Shown here piece by piece: positions 36,057 through 50,568 of a stretch of 64,000 bases of DNA. The position numbers and the translations under genes are program-made. Below the pieces are notes generated by a model, which worked only from the letters and a program-made list of their open reading frames with translations, did not search any database and was not told the DNA's origin. Position 1 is the stretch's first letter. Every line of letters begins with the position of its first letter. Origin of the DNA: Cryptomeria japonica (Eukaryota; Streptophyta; Pinopsida; Cupressales; Cupressaceae); assembly GCF_030272615.1 (NCBI RefSeq), contig NC_081414.1, positions 917,113,509 through 917,177,508 of the forward strand, read 5' to 3'.

Positions 36057-36086
<30 letters not shown>
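36057..36086. repeat. (AT)n microsatellite
   Basis: About 15 AT units. Confidence 0.95.
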
Positions 36087-36088
<2 letters not shown>

Positions 36089-37558
36089 AAAAATAATGTG
36101 TTATAGATGCGATGATGTCAAAATCATAAATGGCTACTAAAATCCCAAAATCACCCTAGGTGTCTAGAAATACTGATACAAAATTGGGACTAAACAAGGG
36201 CTATGATGAACTACGACCCTCAAAACTAGTCGGTCTCAAAGGTCTCTAAGCCCTGCAAGGTCCTGCAACTCCTATCCCCTTTGATGGTGCTCTAGGTAGT
36301 CCCATAACTCCCCCACTCTATGTCTTTTGTCTTTGTTGCCTACCCTATGAGATCATTGTGAATCTCCCTACCCTCTGCCCTATTGGCAATGCAACATCAT
36401 ACAACTGCCACCAGTATGCTACCTTTGTAAAGTCGTCAATCTAGGATCTAACCCTAAATTACTCTTTATTCATAAATAAACTTAAATTTCAATCTCTAAG
36501 CATATTTTATACAAGATATAAGCAAACTTCGAAAATGGATATAAATTACATTCATAGATATATCATAATAATGCACATGAATAATACAATATCCAATACT
36601 AAGAAGTTCTTATTTCCTACTTAGGCTTCCAAATTGCCTTAAGAATATACAAGAAGATGCATCTATCGATCTTTAGTCTAAGTCGCTTCCTTTTGTCTTT
36701 TGAATGCAGATGAGAACAAGAATCAGGCACTTTTTCCATCCAACCTTGAAGCTTACGCTTCCCCGAAATTCTTGGTCAATCAAGAATACCCGACCCTGCA
36801 CGAATTGGTTTAACCAAAGAATTCGAAAGAAGAGGGAATCTGGTGCATGCCTATGGATAATTCAAACAATAACTCGGCCAAGTATATGCCACGCACAGCA
36901 AAATAATAGTTGGAAAAAGCAACTATTCTCCCTAAAACATCCACATTCGGCACCCGTCCCGAAAGGTAAATTTTCTAACTCAAGCTTAACCCTAGCTTGA
37001 TTCCCTCAAACACAAATTCCATTGAGAATACAATCTTTCTTTTAAAACAAAAATAGAGATATCATTTTTCCTTACTAATCATTACTTGTCTAATATATAT
37101 CTATCGAAGACAATCTTTCATATTTTGGAAAATGATAAACTTTTATAAGTAATAATCTTAAAATCAATCTTTCGACTAAATAAAGTACATACAAAAGAAG
37201 GTGTTATACATGTATGAAATTAATCTCATATATAACCAAAATTACGCAAACACATTCTTAAAATAGAAATAGAACTAATTATTTTTGTGCAAAATATGAT
37301 ATTAACATCTTTTCTCTAAATTCTTTTCTTCTATACCACAATGGTTTACAAATCATTTCAAATAAAATAATAAAAATTGCTACCCATTTGGACGTACATA
37401 TCTATTATCTAAACTTCCATTTCTACACATTTTATACCAAATTTAACAAATAAAATAAAACATAAACAAAGGATTCTAACCTCTTGGAAACTTAGAGTAG
37501 ATTGTAAGATTTTGACCTTGTCGCTCTTCGTCAAATGATTACACACCTTGATCGCAAG
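36087..37558. other. No gene recognised
   Basis: AT-rich apart from a mildly GC-richer piece (36200-36420). A 98-codon open stretch at 36704-37000 has no recognisable motif. Confidence 0.5.
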
Positions 37559-37815
37559 TCTCTCTCTCTCTCTCCAACTATTCTTATCTCTATATCAACT
37601 ATCTCTCTATCCAACTATTCTTAGCTCTATATCCAACTATCTCTCTATCCAACTATTCTTACCTCTATATCCAACTATCTCTCTATCCAACTATTCTTCT
37701 CCTCTATATCCAACTTATTCTTCTCCTCTATATCCAACTTATTCTCTCTATCCAACTATTCTTCTCCTCTATATCCAACTTATTCTTATCCTCTATATCC
37801 AACTTATTCTTCTCC
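37559..37815 (+). repeat. Pyrimidine-rich minisatellite
   Basis: After a CT run, CTCTATATCCAACTA and CTCTATCCAACTATTCTT units alternate with a period near 39 bp, changing to CTCTATATCCAACTTATTCT units of about 24 bp at the right end. Confidence 0.9.
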
Positions 37816-40214
<2,399 letters not shown>

Positions 40215-40468
40215 CAAAATTCATATATATACATATATATATATACCCTTATATATATATATATATGGATACATATATATATATATGGATACATATATAT
40301 ATATATATATATTTTACATATATGTTAAATATTTTAATTCTAATTCAAAAACCATTTTAACCTCCTAAATTTTAATCCATTTTTCCCCCCCAACCCTAAT
40401 TAGGGTTCTAATTTCTCACATATATATTATCTAAACTATTTAACATATTTATTTTTAAAACCAAATTG

Positions 40469-40491
40469 CCCTAGCCCCATCCGGGCTAGGG
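40469..40491. repeat. Hairpin CCCTAGCCC / GGGCTAGGG
   Basis: Nine-base arms with a five-base loop, about 130 bp before the palindrome array. Confidence 0.85.
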
Positions 40492-40619
40492 TTTAATCCA
40501 TTTTTTTTTTTTTTTAAATTTTTACAAGGAATTATCTTGCTGGGCCGAAACCCTTGGCGGCCATGAAATCTTTTTTTTGTGCAGGTCACAGGAGATTGAA
40601 GGCGGGAGAGAGCCGTGCG

Positions 40620-40822
40620 CCACTGTGTGAGCGCATAGTGGGCTCCGCGGCACCACTGTGTGCCCACACAGTGGGCGCCGCTAGCGGCTCCCCACTGTGT
40701 GGCCACACAGTGGCGGTCGTGGCCGTCCACTGTGTGCCCACAAAGTGGGAGCTGAAAACGGCTCCACTGTGTGTGCACACAGTGGGCGCCGCGTGGCCCT
40801 CCACTGTGCGTACACACAGTGG
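40620..40822. repeat. Array of six 22-bp palindromic repeats
   Basis: Units at 40620-40641, 40653-40674, 40692-40713, 40727-40748, 40764-40785 and 40801-40822. Each begins CCACTGTG and ends AGTGG. The third is a perfect palindrome (CCACTGTGTGG plus its complement); the others have eight-to-ten-base arms or one to three mismatches. Spacers are 11, 17, 13, 15 and 15 bp and GC-rich. The block is rich in CG dinucleotides and lies between long AT microsatellites. Open stretches cross it on both strands and come from GC content. Function unknown. Confidence 0.95.
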
Positions 40823-40882
40823 AGTCCGCGAGGACCCAAACACATTCTCCCTTTTTTTTTTTAATTTATTTTTTTTTAAATA

Positions 40883-40923
40883 TAATATATAAATATATAT
40901 ATATATATATAAATATATATATT

Positions 40924-40954
<31 letters not shown>

Positions 40955-41087
40955 TCACTTAACTTTTATAATCATAGTTTAGAAGATGAAATTTATTTCA
41001 ATATAAATTTATATATATTTTTTAAAAGAGAATTTACATGCAAAATTTTAAACTATTATAATAAAGGGAAAAGCATTAAGACAAATC

Positions 41088-41163
<76 letters not shown>
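40883..41163. repeat. AT microsatellites
   Basis: Broken TA runs at about 40883-40950 and a long run at about 41089-41163. Confidence 0.95.
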
Positions 41164-41164
<1 letters not shown>

Positions 41165-41169
<5 letters not shown>

Positions 41170-43629
41170 TTAATAAGCTTTTAAATCAATGCTAACTAAA
41201 ATACAATTTAGAATACTATTCAAAGATACAATTTACTTTGTTCTGGAAATGAAGGAATTCATTGATTTTTTCTTCTAATAAAATATTTACATAAAACAAC
41301 TTTTTCCATTTAAAATACTTAAAAACTTCCAACATTAATAAACTACTATTTGCCACAAGTGAAATATAGATAAAATCTAAATGAAAATAAATCTCTTTTT
41401 TTCTTTTCCATAATTCAATGAAGCTTTTGCATGCAACACAAATTAACTTTTCTTTTTCTAAAACCAGAAGTAGAAATAACAAGCTTTTCTTTTTAATAAC
41501 ATCTCTAAGATATTCTACCAAATTTTTAGGATGTTTCTCCGAATAGTCACAACAATAAAAACTTCAAGCCTATTTTCACAATTTACAACTTGCTTCTCTT
41601 TTCTATGAATGAGGCATATTTCTATTACAATTTTAAACAAACATCTGCAACTGAATTTAAAATCTTCAATAATAAATCTTCAGTGTCTTTTTCTTGGTTC
41701 CTATTCTCTTTCCTCTGAATTTCCTGCATAATAGAAAACACAAATATGACCACGGAGTGCTCACCTCCCAGCCTAGGCTAACTGGTAGCCACCCCCGAGC
41801 TCGGAGAACCAATTCCTAGACGGGTAACAAACAGGCAAACACATAGAAAGCATTGCATACAGATTCTTTTCAGACACATTCCCAACTTGGTTTTCACATC
41901 ACCACACTCTGGTGATGAACATTTTCAAAGGGTGGTAGTGGACCAATACCCTGAGGAGAACTGCAAGTATGAAATAAACAAGAAGCCACCTCATGGCACA
42001 ATAAAAATATCAAGAATCTCAATCCCTTATTCCTTATGCCCCCCAAAGGCATTCTAGCCTTATTTCCCTCCTTATGACCCCCATTGCACAAACAGGCCAT
42101 GCAGCAAGGGTCACACAAAGATCCCTTGTGATCGCTCTCAAAAGAGAGTCTCTCACTCGAGGGCTATCACTGCTACCACCCTCAAGATCCTCTTCTCTCC
42201 CAAGAGTTAGAGATCTTGAGAAAACTCCCAAAACACAACATTTTCATAAAGCAAAAATACCAAGAGATTTTCAAACATAAACTTTCAAGAACACAGATTT
42301 CTTATACAAACAACTTCCAGACATAAATAAGAAGAAGACATTAAAAATAATAATTGAAACCAACCTTAATCTGCCCAAAGGTTATTATGATATCTGATGA
42401 AGAGCTGCCCAATCCACAAATCTTTTTCCTTCTACCCTTATTCAATTTCTTTATTCCATAACATTATTTTCTTTCCAAATTTTCTTCTGTCTCCAAAAAT
42501 GGAGAGTGGGGGATTACCCTGCTATTCCCAAAAATCTTCCTTAAGAAGCTCACTCTCTGAGTTCTCACAGGATTCTAAAAAAAACAAAAAGAAGAAAGAA
42601 AGCAAAATGCAAAAAGACTCTCCTTCCAAAAAGAAAAATCTTGATTTGATTTAACTTCAATTTTCAATTTTCGCTCAACTCAAAAAAACCAATTTTTAAA
42701 GCGTTAAAAAGATCATTATAAAGTAGAAACTTGCCTAAAATTACCCCTAACCCCTAGGTATACCTTATGGGCTTTAGGAAACCCTATTAAACTACCCCTA
42801 GGTGTTCATTTAACCCATTTTAAACCCCTCTGAAGTTTATTTTCGGGTCAAACATAAGTTGACCACTCCAAATATTATATTCCCAAAGTATTTATGACAA
42901 CACATTAATTTATTAAGAAAACTATAATTAAACACTTTCCCACCAAGAGACAAAATAAAACATCTAAATTAAATACACGCGTGTCAAGTGACACAAATAA
43001 AACACTTTTACAAAAATAAAACATGAAATTGTCTCTTGAGGTTTTTACACAATAATTTAAATAACACTTAACACTCATGCAGGATATACTGTTACGAATA
43101 AAATACAACACAAACGGGGTGTTGTCTCTCCAAATAGACAAACCCTGGCTTTACGAACGTACATAAGTCTAGGTTTGATTCTCCGTAATTTTCCATGGTC
43201 ACATGGTAAATTTCCTGCGCATCTCAATTTACACATTAGTACTTCCAAATATCCAAATATAATATAATTCAATAATATAACAATGCACATCATCACTTGC
43301 ATACAATTTCCATCTGCACAGATTGAATACATCTTTTATCAAACAATTTCACATAAGCAATTTTCATCCCAATTCACATAAACTAAACATACATCATAGT
43401 TCTATATTCAGAGTAAAGTCCTGCAAATTCAATAACGACATCTATCATTGCAATTTCATTCTATCTAATAATCATGTAGTGTTCTATCTCATAAAGCATG
43501 TAAGTAAATCATCAAATCATAGCAATGTTATCCAATATCCTGAAATCATATAAGTTCTAAGTCTCAAAATGCATCAAAATAAAGTATCCATAATAGTCTA
43601 AAATATAAAATCCACTGAATGTCAGACTG
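41165..43629. other. No gene recognised
   Basis: AT-rich, with a GC-richer part at 41750-42240 containing the palindrome CCGAGCTCGG. It may be LTR or leader DNA of an unrecognised element. No TG..CA pair was established. Confidence 0.45.
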
Positions 43630-44901
43630 AGTCGAGGTGAGGCCTCACATCCTCCCCTCCCCATAGGTATCCTAGGTGGCCATCATCCTCTGGCTCCATC
43701 CCACTCATTGTCCTCGTCTCCTTGGTCTCCTTGGCACCTCATCCTTAGTGGTCCCTCTCTGTTAGTGTCATCATCGATCTTAGGAGCTAGCTCTCCTACT
43801 CCCATCAACCTGTGAAAAGGGTGTGCTCTGAGCCATGCCTAAAATTGAGTGTCATCCCTACATCTGCAATATCCCTTAGTGGATCCCATTGTACTAGGAC
43901 TAGTGCCCTAAATGCATCCATTGCCACCTCATTTGATAGGGTAGGCCCCCATCATGATACCTCCCACCATGTCCTCATAAACTTGGCTAATCCTATAGGA
44001 TTTCCTTGAATCCAACCAAATTGTTGAGATACCCTATCAAGTAATTGTCTCTCTATAATGTAAGGTGTTCATCTGATTAAACACATGGTCTGATAATAGT
44101 AGGGGGATACCTCTACATCCTCCTTCCACTCCTCACAATTTAGGTATGGTCTCCATATAACTCTATCTATATTGTCAATGACCTTCCTCTAGTAATCCAT
44201 CTTCCCTAGTTGTGGTTGGGAGACAATCATGGTATAAGTGTGCACATATGGTTGGTCAATGCTGCAAAACCTATAACATATTGGCCTCATCTCTAAAACA
44301 TTCTCATGAGCGTAGACCTATAGTAAAGTAACCCTGGATAACAATCTACATCCTCCCAAGTATACAAACTAATGTAAATTATGGTATAGGTGAGCTAGCA
44401 GGCAAGATCCCCATGCAAACCAAGTCCCCTCTATCAACATCATCTTCAGAGCTCATGCCACCCAATCTACATCCCATGACTCATCCTATCCAGGTATATG
44501 TAATTACTAATAACTCCTCCCAAAACTACTGATAATACTACTCTTGAGTCTGCCATCTCATCCCAACTAGCATTGCTCCCCTAGATCTCCAATTCATCAT
44601 CATCAAACAAATGGTGCAGAGCATCTACTTCCCCATGGTCTCTATCATAAAAAACTAGCTCACCATGGATAGGAAGGTGTAGAATACAATAGACATCCTC
44701 CATAGTAACTGACATCTCTCTTGTGGGGATGTGAAAGGAGATCGTCTTGCTATACCACTGCTCGACCAATGTAGATAGTAGTCCTAGATTTAAACAAATC
44801 TTGGCAATGAATGTCATGTACCATAGTCCCATTGTTCTTAGAATTACATCATTTTTGCTAGTCAATTGTGACCGTAATCTCTGTGTGTGAGGGAATCTCT
44901 C
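43630..44901 (-). pseudogene. Plant mobile domain (PMD) pseudogene
   Basis: The minus strand has an acceptor TTTGCAG before 44901, then an open part containing LLSTLVEQWYSKTISFHIPT, REMSVTMEDVYCILHLPI and HGELVFYDRDH. This is the recognisable core of the plant mobile domain (aminotransferase-like PMD), found in plant silencing-related proteins and in many transposons. TAG at 44583 ends it. After a frameshift near 44480 the homology continues with HLYHNLH, FVYLGGCRLLSRVTLL and FCSIDQPYVHTYTM, interrupted by TAG and TGA stops. The right-hand edge is approximate. It lies antisense, about 1 kb inside the purine tract and LTR at 45921-45935. Confidence 0.8.
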
Positions 44902-45920
44902 CTGCAAATCCAATCATACTAAATCAACCTACAATCACAAATGCAATAGTATAAAGATTAGCTTTACTAGTTTTATCCTATCAAGATTTATTAGCTTTAT
45001 CCTATCTAGCAGCTTTATCAGCTTCATTATTTTCTACTCAGCTTATTCTACTGGGGCAACAACTAGATTCTATCAATTTGATTGGTTATCCTACTTGACG
45101 TAGTTCTTTGTCACATTTGTATCTTTCCTAGCCCCTATCTTGCACTTTGAACAAAAAAGCATTGATATATATCATACACACATTAACAATTCAAAAAGGC
45201 ACTTTTTGCATTCATTAAATATAAACCAAAAAGGTGCTACAATTGACTGCATACACACCAAGAAACCCTATATGCACTAGCCAACCAAAAACATAGTTTT
45301 ACACTATGTAAATGTGCTAAGACCTAGTATAAAAATGTTTGCACACCAAAAATGCACTTTTACCTAACAAAAACACAATTTTAGCAATTTCCTATTCTAT
45401 CGCATTTTTTTCTACCTAGCATTTCTACACTATTATCATGCAATAAATTCACAACACAAGAACAGTGAGGATCTACTCACTAGCTCTTAGCACTCCTTTG
45501 GTCATTTGTGTTTCCACACTTGCTTGAATCAATGGAATCACATTTCCATCATCCTAGTACTCTACGCTCCTTCTCTACTTTACGCTATGCCTTAATCTCT
45601 AAATGTGATAGATGCAAATGAGGAGATCCTTCTCCCAAGCTCCTATTTATAAGTGTTGTAACCCTAATTTCTTGTGGTCGTCTTTCATGGTCCTTGTGAT
45701 CCTTTGTAACTTGTTCTTGGTTCATTTTTTGTCTGTCTAACTCTTCTTCTTTTTTCCTTTTTCTTTCTAGTCTATCCTCTCTCTTGTCAAGAGATTGTTT
45801 GAACATTGTTGCTTCTTTTTCACCCAAGCTCTCAAGAGGGCATACCACCTCTGCACTAGGGAAAATCTTGTATCAGTTAATTTGTCTTCTTTGAAACAAC
45901 ATGATAAACTACATTATCCC
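44902..45920. other. Region between PMD pseudogene and LTR
   Basis: Probably an upstream intron or leader of the PMD gene on the minus strand. A charged Lys/Glu/Arg-rich minus-strand open stretch (45848-45585) has no ATG and no family I recognise. Confidence 0.4.
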
Positions 45921-45934
45921 AAAGAGGGGCAAAA
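45921..45934 (+). other. Polypurine tract
   Basis: AAAGAGGGGCAAAA immediately precedes an LTR start, marking the 3' LTR of a plus-strand element. Confidence 0.65.
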
Positions 45935-46600
45935 TGTAGACACCCAAAATTTTCCTAGCCTAATTAAATAAATATATTTATTCATTTAATTATTTTGTTT
46001 TCTTCTATTAAATAAAATCTATTTTTATTTATTTAAATTTCCTTTTTTTACAAATTAAATTAAAATTTTATTTATTTAATTTATATGGTCCTCTCTCTAT
46101 TAATTAAATAATTTATTTAATTAATTTAAATAGCTCATTTATCGTATTCCCTCATTTATTTTAACCACACCCTTTATTTTATTATTTCCTCTATGTACCC
46201 TTCAATGTTTGTCTTTTGTCCCACCTCTTTATCCTATCCCTCCAAATTTAGGATGTTCTTTATAAAAGAGGCTTGCTCCCCTCTCTTTTCATCAATCAAC
46301 CTTGGAGTATACTTACATTCTACTAAATCAACTTTAGCCTACATCATCACAACCACATCCATTCACCATTGAGCTCTTGTGCAAGCATAAAAAATCTAAG
46401 ACCAACCATACCAAAACAAGATCAATGGAGATAGGAGAACAATGAAGATCAAACCCATTTGAATGTGTGAAGTATCATTTGATTTATTTTATGATTTTTC
46501 ATGTTTGATGATTCTTAATTGAGTAGATCTAGGTTTTTATGGTTGGAACTAGGGTTTGCAATATATAGGGTTTCAATTCGACATATACAGATACTTTTGA
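45935..46600 (+). repeat. 3' LTR, Ty3-like (end approximate)
   Basis: Starts TGTAGACACCCAAAATT, has an AATTAAATAAAT-rich U3, a TATAAAAG box at 46261 and a CT-rich segment after it. The right end was not identified. Confidence 0.6.
46261..46268 (+). promoter_or_regulatory. TATA box of the Ty3-like LTR
   Basis: TATAAAAG, followed by GAGGCTTGCTCCCCTC. Transcription would start about 30 bp downstream. Confidence 0.65.
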
Positions 46601-46968
46601 GTATCTCTACCAAAAGTTAGGGTTTATTGCCCCTCCAAATTCAAACTATATTCATAAATGTGGTGCATTTTTCTACAAGGAGATTCAAAATCTATCATTT
46701 ATCTCCTAGATTAATGTGGTGGCTACTCTTAGGGAGAGTAGTGAAGCCTGTGGTTTCCTGATTCCAGGTTAATATTGCAAAAGAGAGATATCCCTAGCAT
46801 GAGGAGTGTTGTAGAGATCACAGATATACTTAGGAGGGGCATATAACTATTTGGAGGGTTTTTTAGAGGTTTGAAGTGTTGTGCCCTTTGTCCTTGATGT
46901 CAAAGGGGGAGAGAGTTACAATTGGAGAGTTAGTTGTTTATTGGTGGTACAAGTGTTATCATTAGGGA

Positions 46969-46981
46969 CAAAGGGGGATAT
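46969..46981 (+). other. Polypurine tract of a copia-like element
   Basis: ACAAAGGGGGATA-T precedes TGTTAG. A second tract (CAAAGGGGGAGAG) lies near 46902, so the DNA from about 46790 is probably the 3' untranslated end of this element. Confidence 0.6.
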
Positions 46982-48246
46982 TGTTAGTGATGTAAGTTCA
47001 GTGTTGTCATTGATGTCAACCTTATATGTGTGGATTATTTCCTCATGTAAAGGTCTATAAATGAGTGTTCAAATGGTGTTATTGATGTTTGGTGGTGATA
47101 ATGAGTGATTATGAGGTGTTTCCAAAAGGTGATAGTATTGGAAGCTAAAATATGTAGGAAAGAATATTTAAAATATTTATGGGAGAATTCTTTGCATTCC
47201 TCTTATTTTGAAGATGATGGCTTGCAATTTGGGATTTAATATCTATGTTCTATGAATATTGCACTATTATTTTTTTTAGGTCCTCAACGATTCAAGTGTT
47301 TCAAAGTTGGTTGTTTCTATTTGCTAACAATAAGGCTATCTATCAGGACTGGTCTAGAGAATGTTCTGCATTGATCCACAATGTTGTTTTATGTCTTGCG
47401 GGTTGGAGGATATGTTCATATTGTTTGTGTAGTGTTCTAGTTCAAAATTCAAGTGTTGGTTTGCTCTGCAAGTGATTTTTTATTATGTTATTTGGCGTTA
47501 TCATTTAAATGTTGACCTTTGGCTAACTCGGTTGGTTCATCTTATTTGGATCATACTCTTTTGGCCCAAATATGCATTGGAGGTTGTGTTAAGGTGTTTT
47601 TATGGGTCTTACTATCATTTGTGAAGATCTACATTAAGTCATTTGCATTGGATAATGTTTTTGGGCCAACTAGTTAACATACTTTTTTGCTTATCTACAC
47701 ATTATGTTTGATGTGGACTTTGGAAGATGTGTTGTTGTGTGTGGTTTATTCGAATAAACTTAGGAAGACATATTGTGATGTATTTGGGTCCTTTATCTCA
47801 TGGAGTGGACCGCATATAGTGTAGTTGCTCAAGGTGGTTGACTTTCTATAAATTATGTTTATTCATTTGTGGCCAACCTAGTTGAGACTTTTGGAAAATA
47901 AGGTGATATGAATAGATGTGTGGATGTGTCAATTTGCATGTGGGTTGATTGAAAGTGATGTGAGTATATGCCCAAATTACAAGTAGTGAAATTCCTTGGC
48001 CTTGTGCCTAAAACATTGTATTCAATTATTCATATAGTGAGTGTGATTCTCAACATTTTTTTTTTTCATGTTGGATTATCCACATAAATATATGGTGTTC
48101 ATGTGTTTGTTGTTCATTGCTTCATCTTTTATTAGTATTTGGATGGCTAAAGATAATTGATAAGTGTTTGTGATTGAAAAACAAGGATTTTCTCAAGACT
48201 AATTCACACCCCACTCCTCTCTTTTAGTCATGTGGTTTGTTCAACA
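46982..48246 (+). repeat. 3' LTR of a copia-like element
   Basis: TGTTAGTGATGTAAG to GTTCAACA, about 1,265 bp, with an ACTAATTCACACCCC run near the end as in the solo LTR at 29402. The end is probable rather than certain. The rest of the element is absent. Confidence 0.6.
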
Positions 48247-49119
48247 AAGAGTTCTTGTGAACATAGTCATCAAACTAATACCACCTCCATTTGAACAACT
48301 ACATTAGAAACTACCTGTGAAAGGAAAAGAGTCACAACTTAGAAATCCACTTATGTGAAAACCACCTCCACATTGGAAGTTCACTATGGAAGATCAAGAG
48401 TCACAACTTCAAATTCCAGATGCCCCTTTTATATTTAAACTTGGTCTCCACATCGATAACTCAATGCTTGAACAAATTAAGCTCAAACACTTTGACAATC
48501 TTAATTTTTTTTTAAAATCAAGATATATTGTATATATAGAGAGGGTATCATTTAAAAATCTTAATATTTATATTTAACAATCAATTTATGTAAATTATTT
48601 TTCAATAAAAATATGAAAATTATTTACAAATATATTAATTAACATTCAATAAATAATCAAATAAAATTTTAATAATTATAAAAATAATTGGAAATTTTTA
48701 TTTATTTTTAATCATATTAGAGTTAAAAATAAAGATTTTTTTGAATGAATCCACAAATCAAAACTCCTAAAAGAGTAATTTTACTAACTACAAATTGTAA
48801 TAATAATAATTTATTAAATACAATATTTTTATATATTTCATCATATTATTACGAGTTTATATGATTATTAATAGATTTTAGTTGTGTGATAACTTTTATC
48901 ACCACGGTTTCTAATCACACTCAATAATCCACCATCATCATCATAATAAAAAGCACATAAATACCACACACCTAGTTATACCTTATCTCACAAGTATCAT
49001 ACAAAATAAAAATAAGGGATTTTTATAGTGTCATCTTCCACCACAATAGAGTTGTTCTAAGAGATAAAAATCCTCCCAACCCACATTTAACAAAACAAAT
49101 AAACTGTGGAAGAACGTTT
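48247..49119. other. AT-rich spacer
   Basis: No coding signal apart from a 63-codon open stretch without motifs (48386-48577). Confidence 0.55.
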
Positions 49120-50494
49120 TGTTGGCATTTGGCATAACTGACACAAATGCAGGTGATGTAGTTGAAGATGGATCACTACACCGATAAAGGATAGAAGTCT
49201 ATTTGTGATAAAGAGATTGGGATTCTATGAATAGATGACATGATCAATTATTTGTGTTCTCATTGATGGCAATTGATGTCAACTGATGTTCTTGATGTTT
49301 TGTTTTATCATTTAAGTTTTTTGGTTTATCGAAAGACAGGGTTTACTGACAGAGAAATGAAGTCTATGAAATAGGAATTTAACCAATAAAATAGAGATGT
49401 TTTGATTGAATCCAACGATCAGTGATGATTGGTGTTTGAGGTTTGGATGGTGAACTTGTATCATGGAAATGTGTATCTAACCAGAATCTAAACTTGTGAA
49501 GATTACCAGAAGGCGTGTTTCAAATTTTTGATGAAGTTTTGCTAAGATTTTAGTAGGGTTTAAGATTGGTGAAGAAATCATCAAAACAACAATGATTTAT
49601 GTTATGATGGTGATCGACGGCAAGTCTACATGAAGTTGGCAACATGGCACAACCCGCGTGAAAGATTTAATTGTTGTTTTCATGCGATTCAAGGAATAAT
49701 TTCTTGGGAATCAGTGAAATGATTAGTAGAGTGTTTTGAGGATACATATCAGATTTTTGTGATGGGTTACAATCAACCAACGATTGATATTGCATTGTAA
49801 TTTGTTGTAATGATCTGTATAACGATCTATGATGATCTCTTATGATTTGAATTGTAAATTCATGATGTAATTAGGGTTTTGTGGCCGACCTAGTTGAGAT
49901 GGCTATTTACGATTACACAACTGATTTTTATTGTGTCGGTGGTCTTAGAGAATGTGTTAAGGCGTCCAAGTGAAGTGTGAGATATGTCTGAGAGTTGTAG
50001 AGTGTTGTGCATAGTTGGATTTGATTAATCAAACAAAATAGATGTGAGTAACAGATCAATATTTCACTGTTGTCCCTAACAATTGCAGCAGGTTAAATCC
50101 CTTAACCGGGTAGGTCCTAACAGGCCTTAAACACTTACATCCCCTAACAGGGCATCTCTCAAAAGACTGTTAAATCCTCTCACAAGGTTTATCCTGATAG
50201 ATCAGCAAGCTCCTAACCAAGCGTATTGTAATCTCCTAACATGGCATACTTCAAAAGAGTACAAATATTTGTGGGTGCCAACTCCCACCGCAGTTTTTCC
50301 CTATTTGGGTTTCCACCTCAAAAACTTATGGTGTTCATGTGTGGAATATTTTTCATGTGATGTTCTTGTTTATGTTTCATTTCATGCATTATTTCTAAGA
50401 AACCAGTTATGATATTTTATCAAAGTTGCAATTGGTATTAATACTGATTCACCCCCTCCCTCTCAGTATTAATTGGATCCTCATAGGATTAACA
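49120..50494 (+). repeat. 5' LTR of copia copy B
   Basis: 1,375 bp, TGTTGGCATTTGGCATAAC to GGATTAACA. Same family as 19154-20831 (shared GTGGCCGACCTAGTTGAGAT) but about 260-300 bp shorter near the 3' end. Confidence 0.85.
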
Positions 50495-50496
50495 AT

Positions 50497-50508
50497 TGGT
50501 ATCAAATT
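50497..50508 (+). other. Degenerate primer binding site of copy B
   Basis: TGGTATCAAATT keeps only the first eight bases of the tRNA-Met site. Confidence 0.7.
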
Positions 50509-50568
50509 TTTTGTCCTCTATGTGCAGAAAGCCTAACCACTTGAGGAAAAGATTTTGAGGAAGTCAAT

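Noticed and set aside
36704-37000. 98-codon open stretch on the plus strand
   Set aside because: Basic, unremarkable composition and no motif; not supported as a gene.
40620-40822. CRISPR-like appearance: regular palindromic repeats with spacers
   Set aside because: Spacers are only 11-17 bp and similar in composition, there are no cas genes, and the context is plainly plant nuclear DNA.
40455-40892. Overlapping open frames on both strands with repeated HTVG/HTQW words
   Set aside because: They follow from the palindromic GC-rich repeats; unit spacing is not a constant multiple of three and no real start or family is seen.
45585-45848. Charged minus-strand coding stretch near the PMD pseudogene
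   Set aside because: No ATG, no family match and no tested splice link; left as unassigned.
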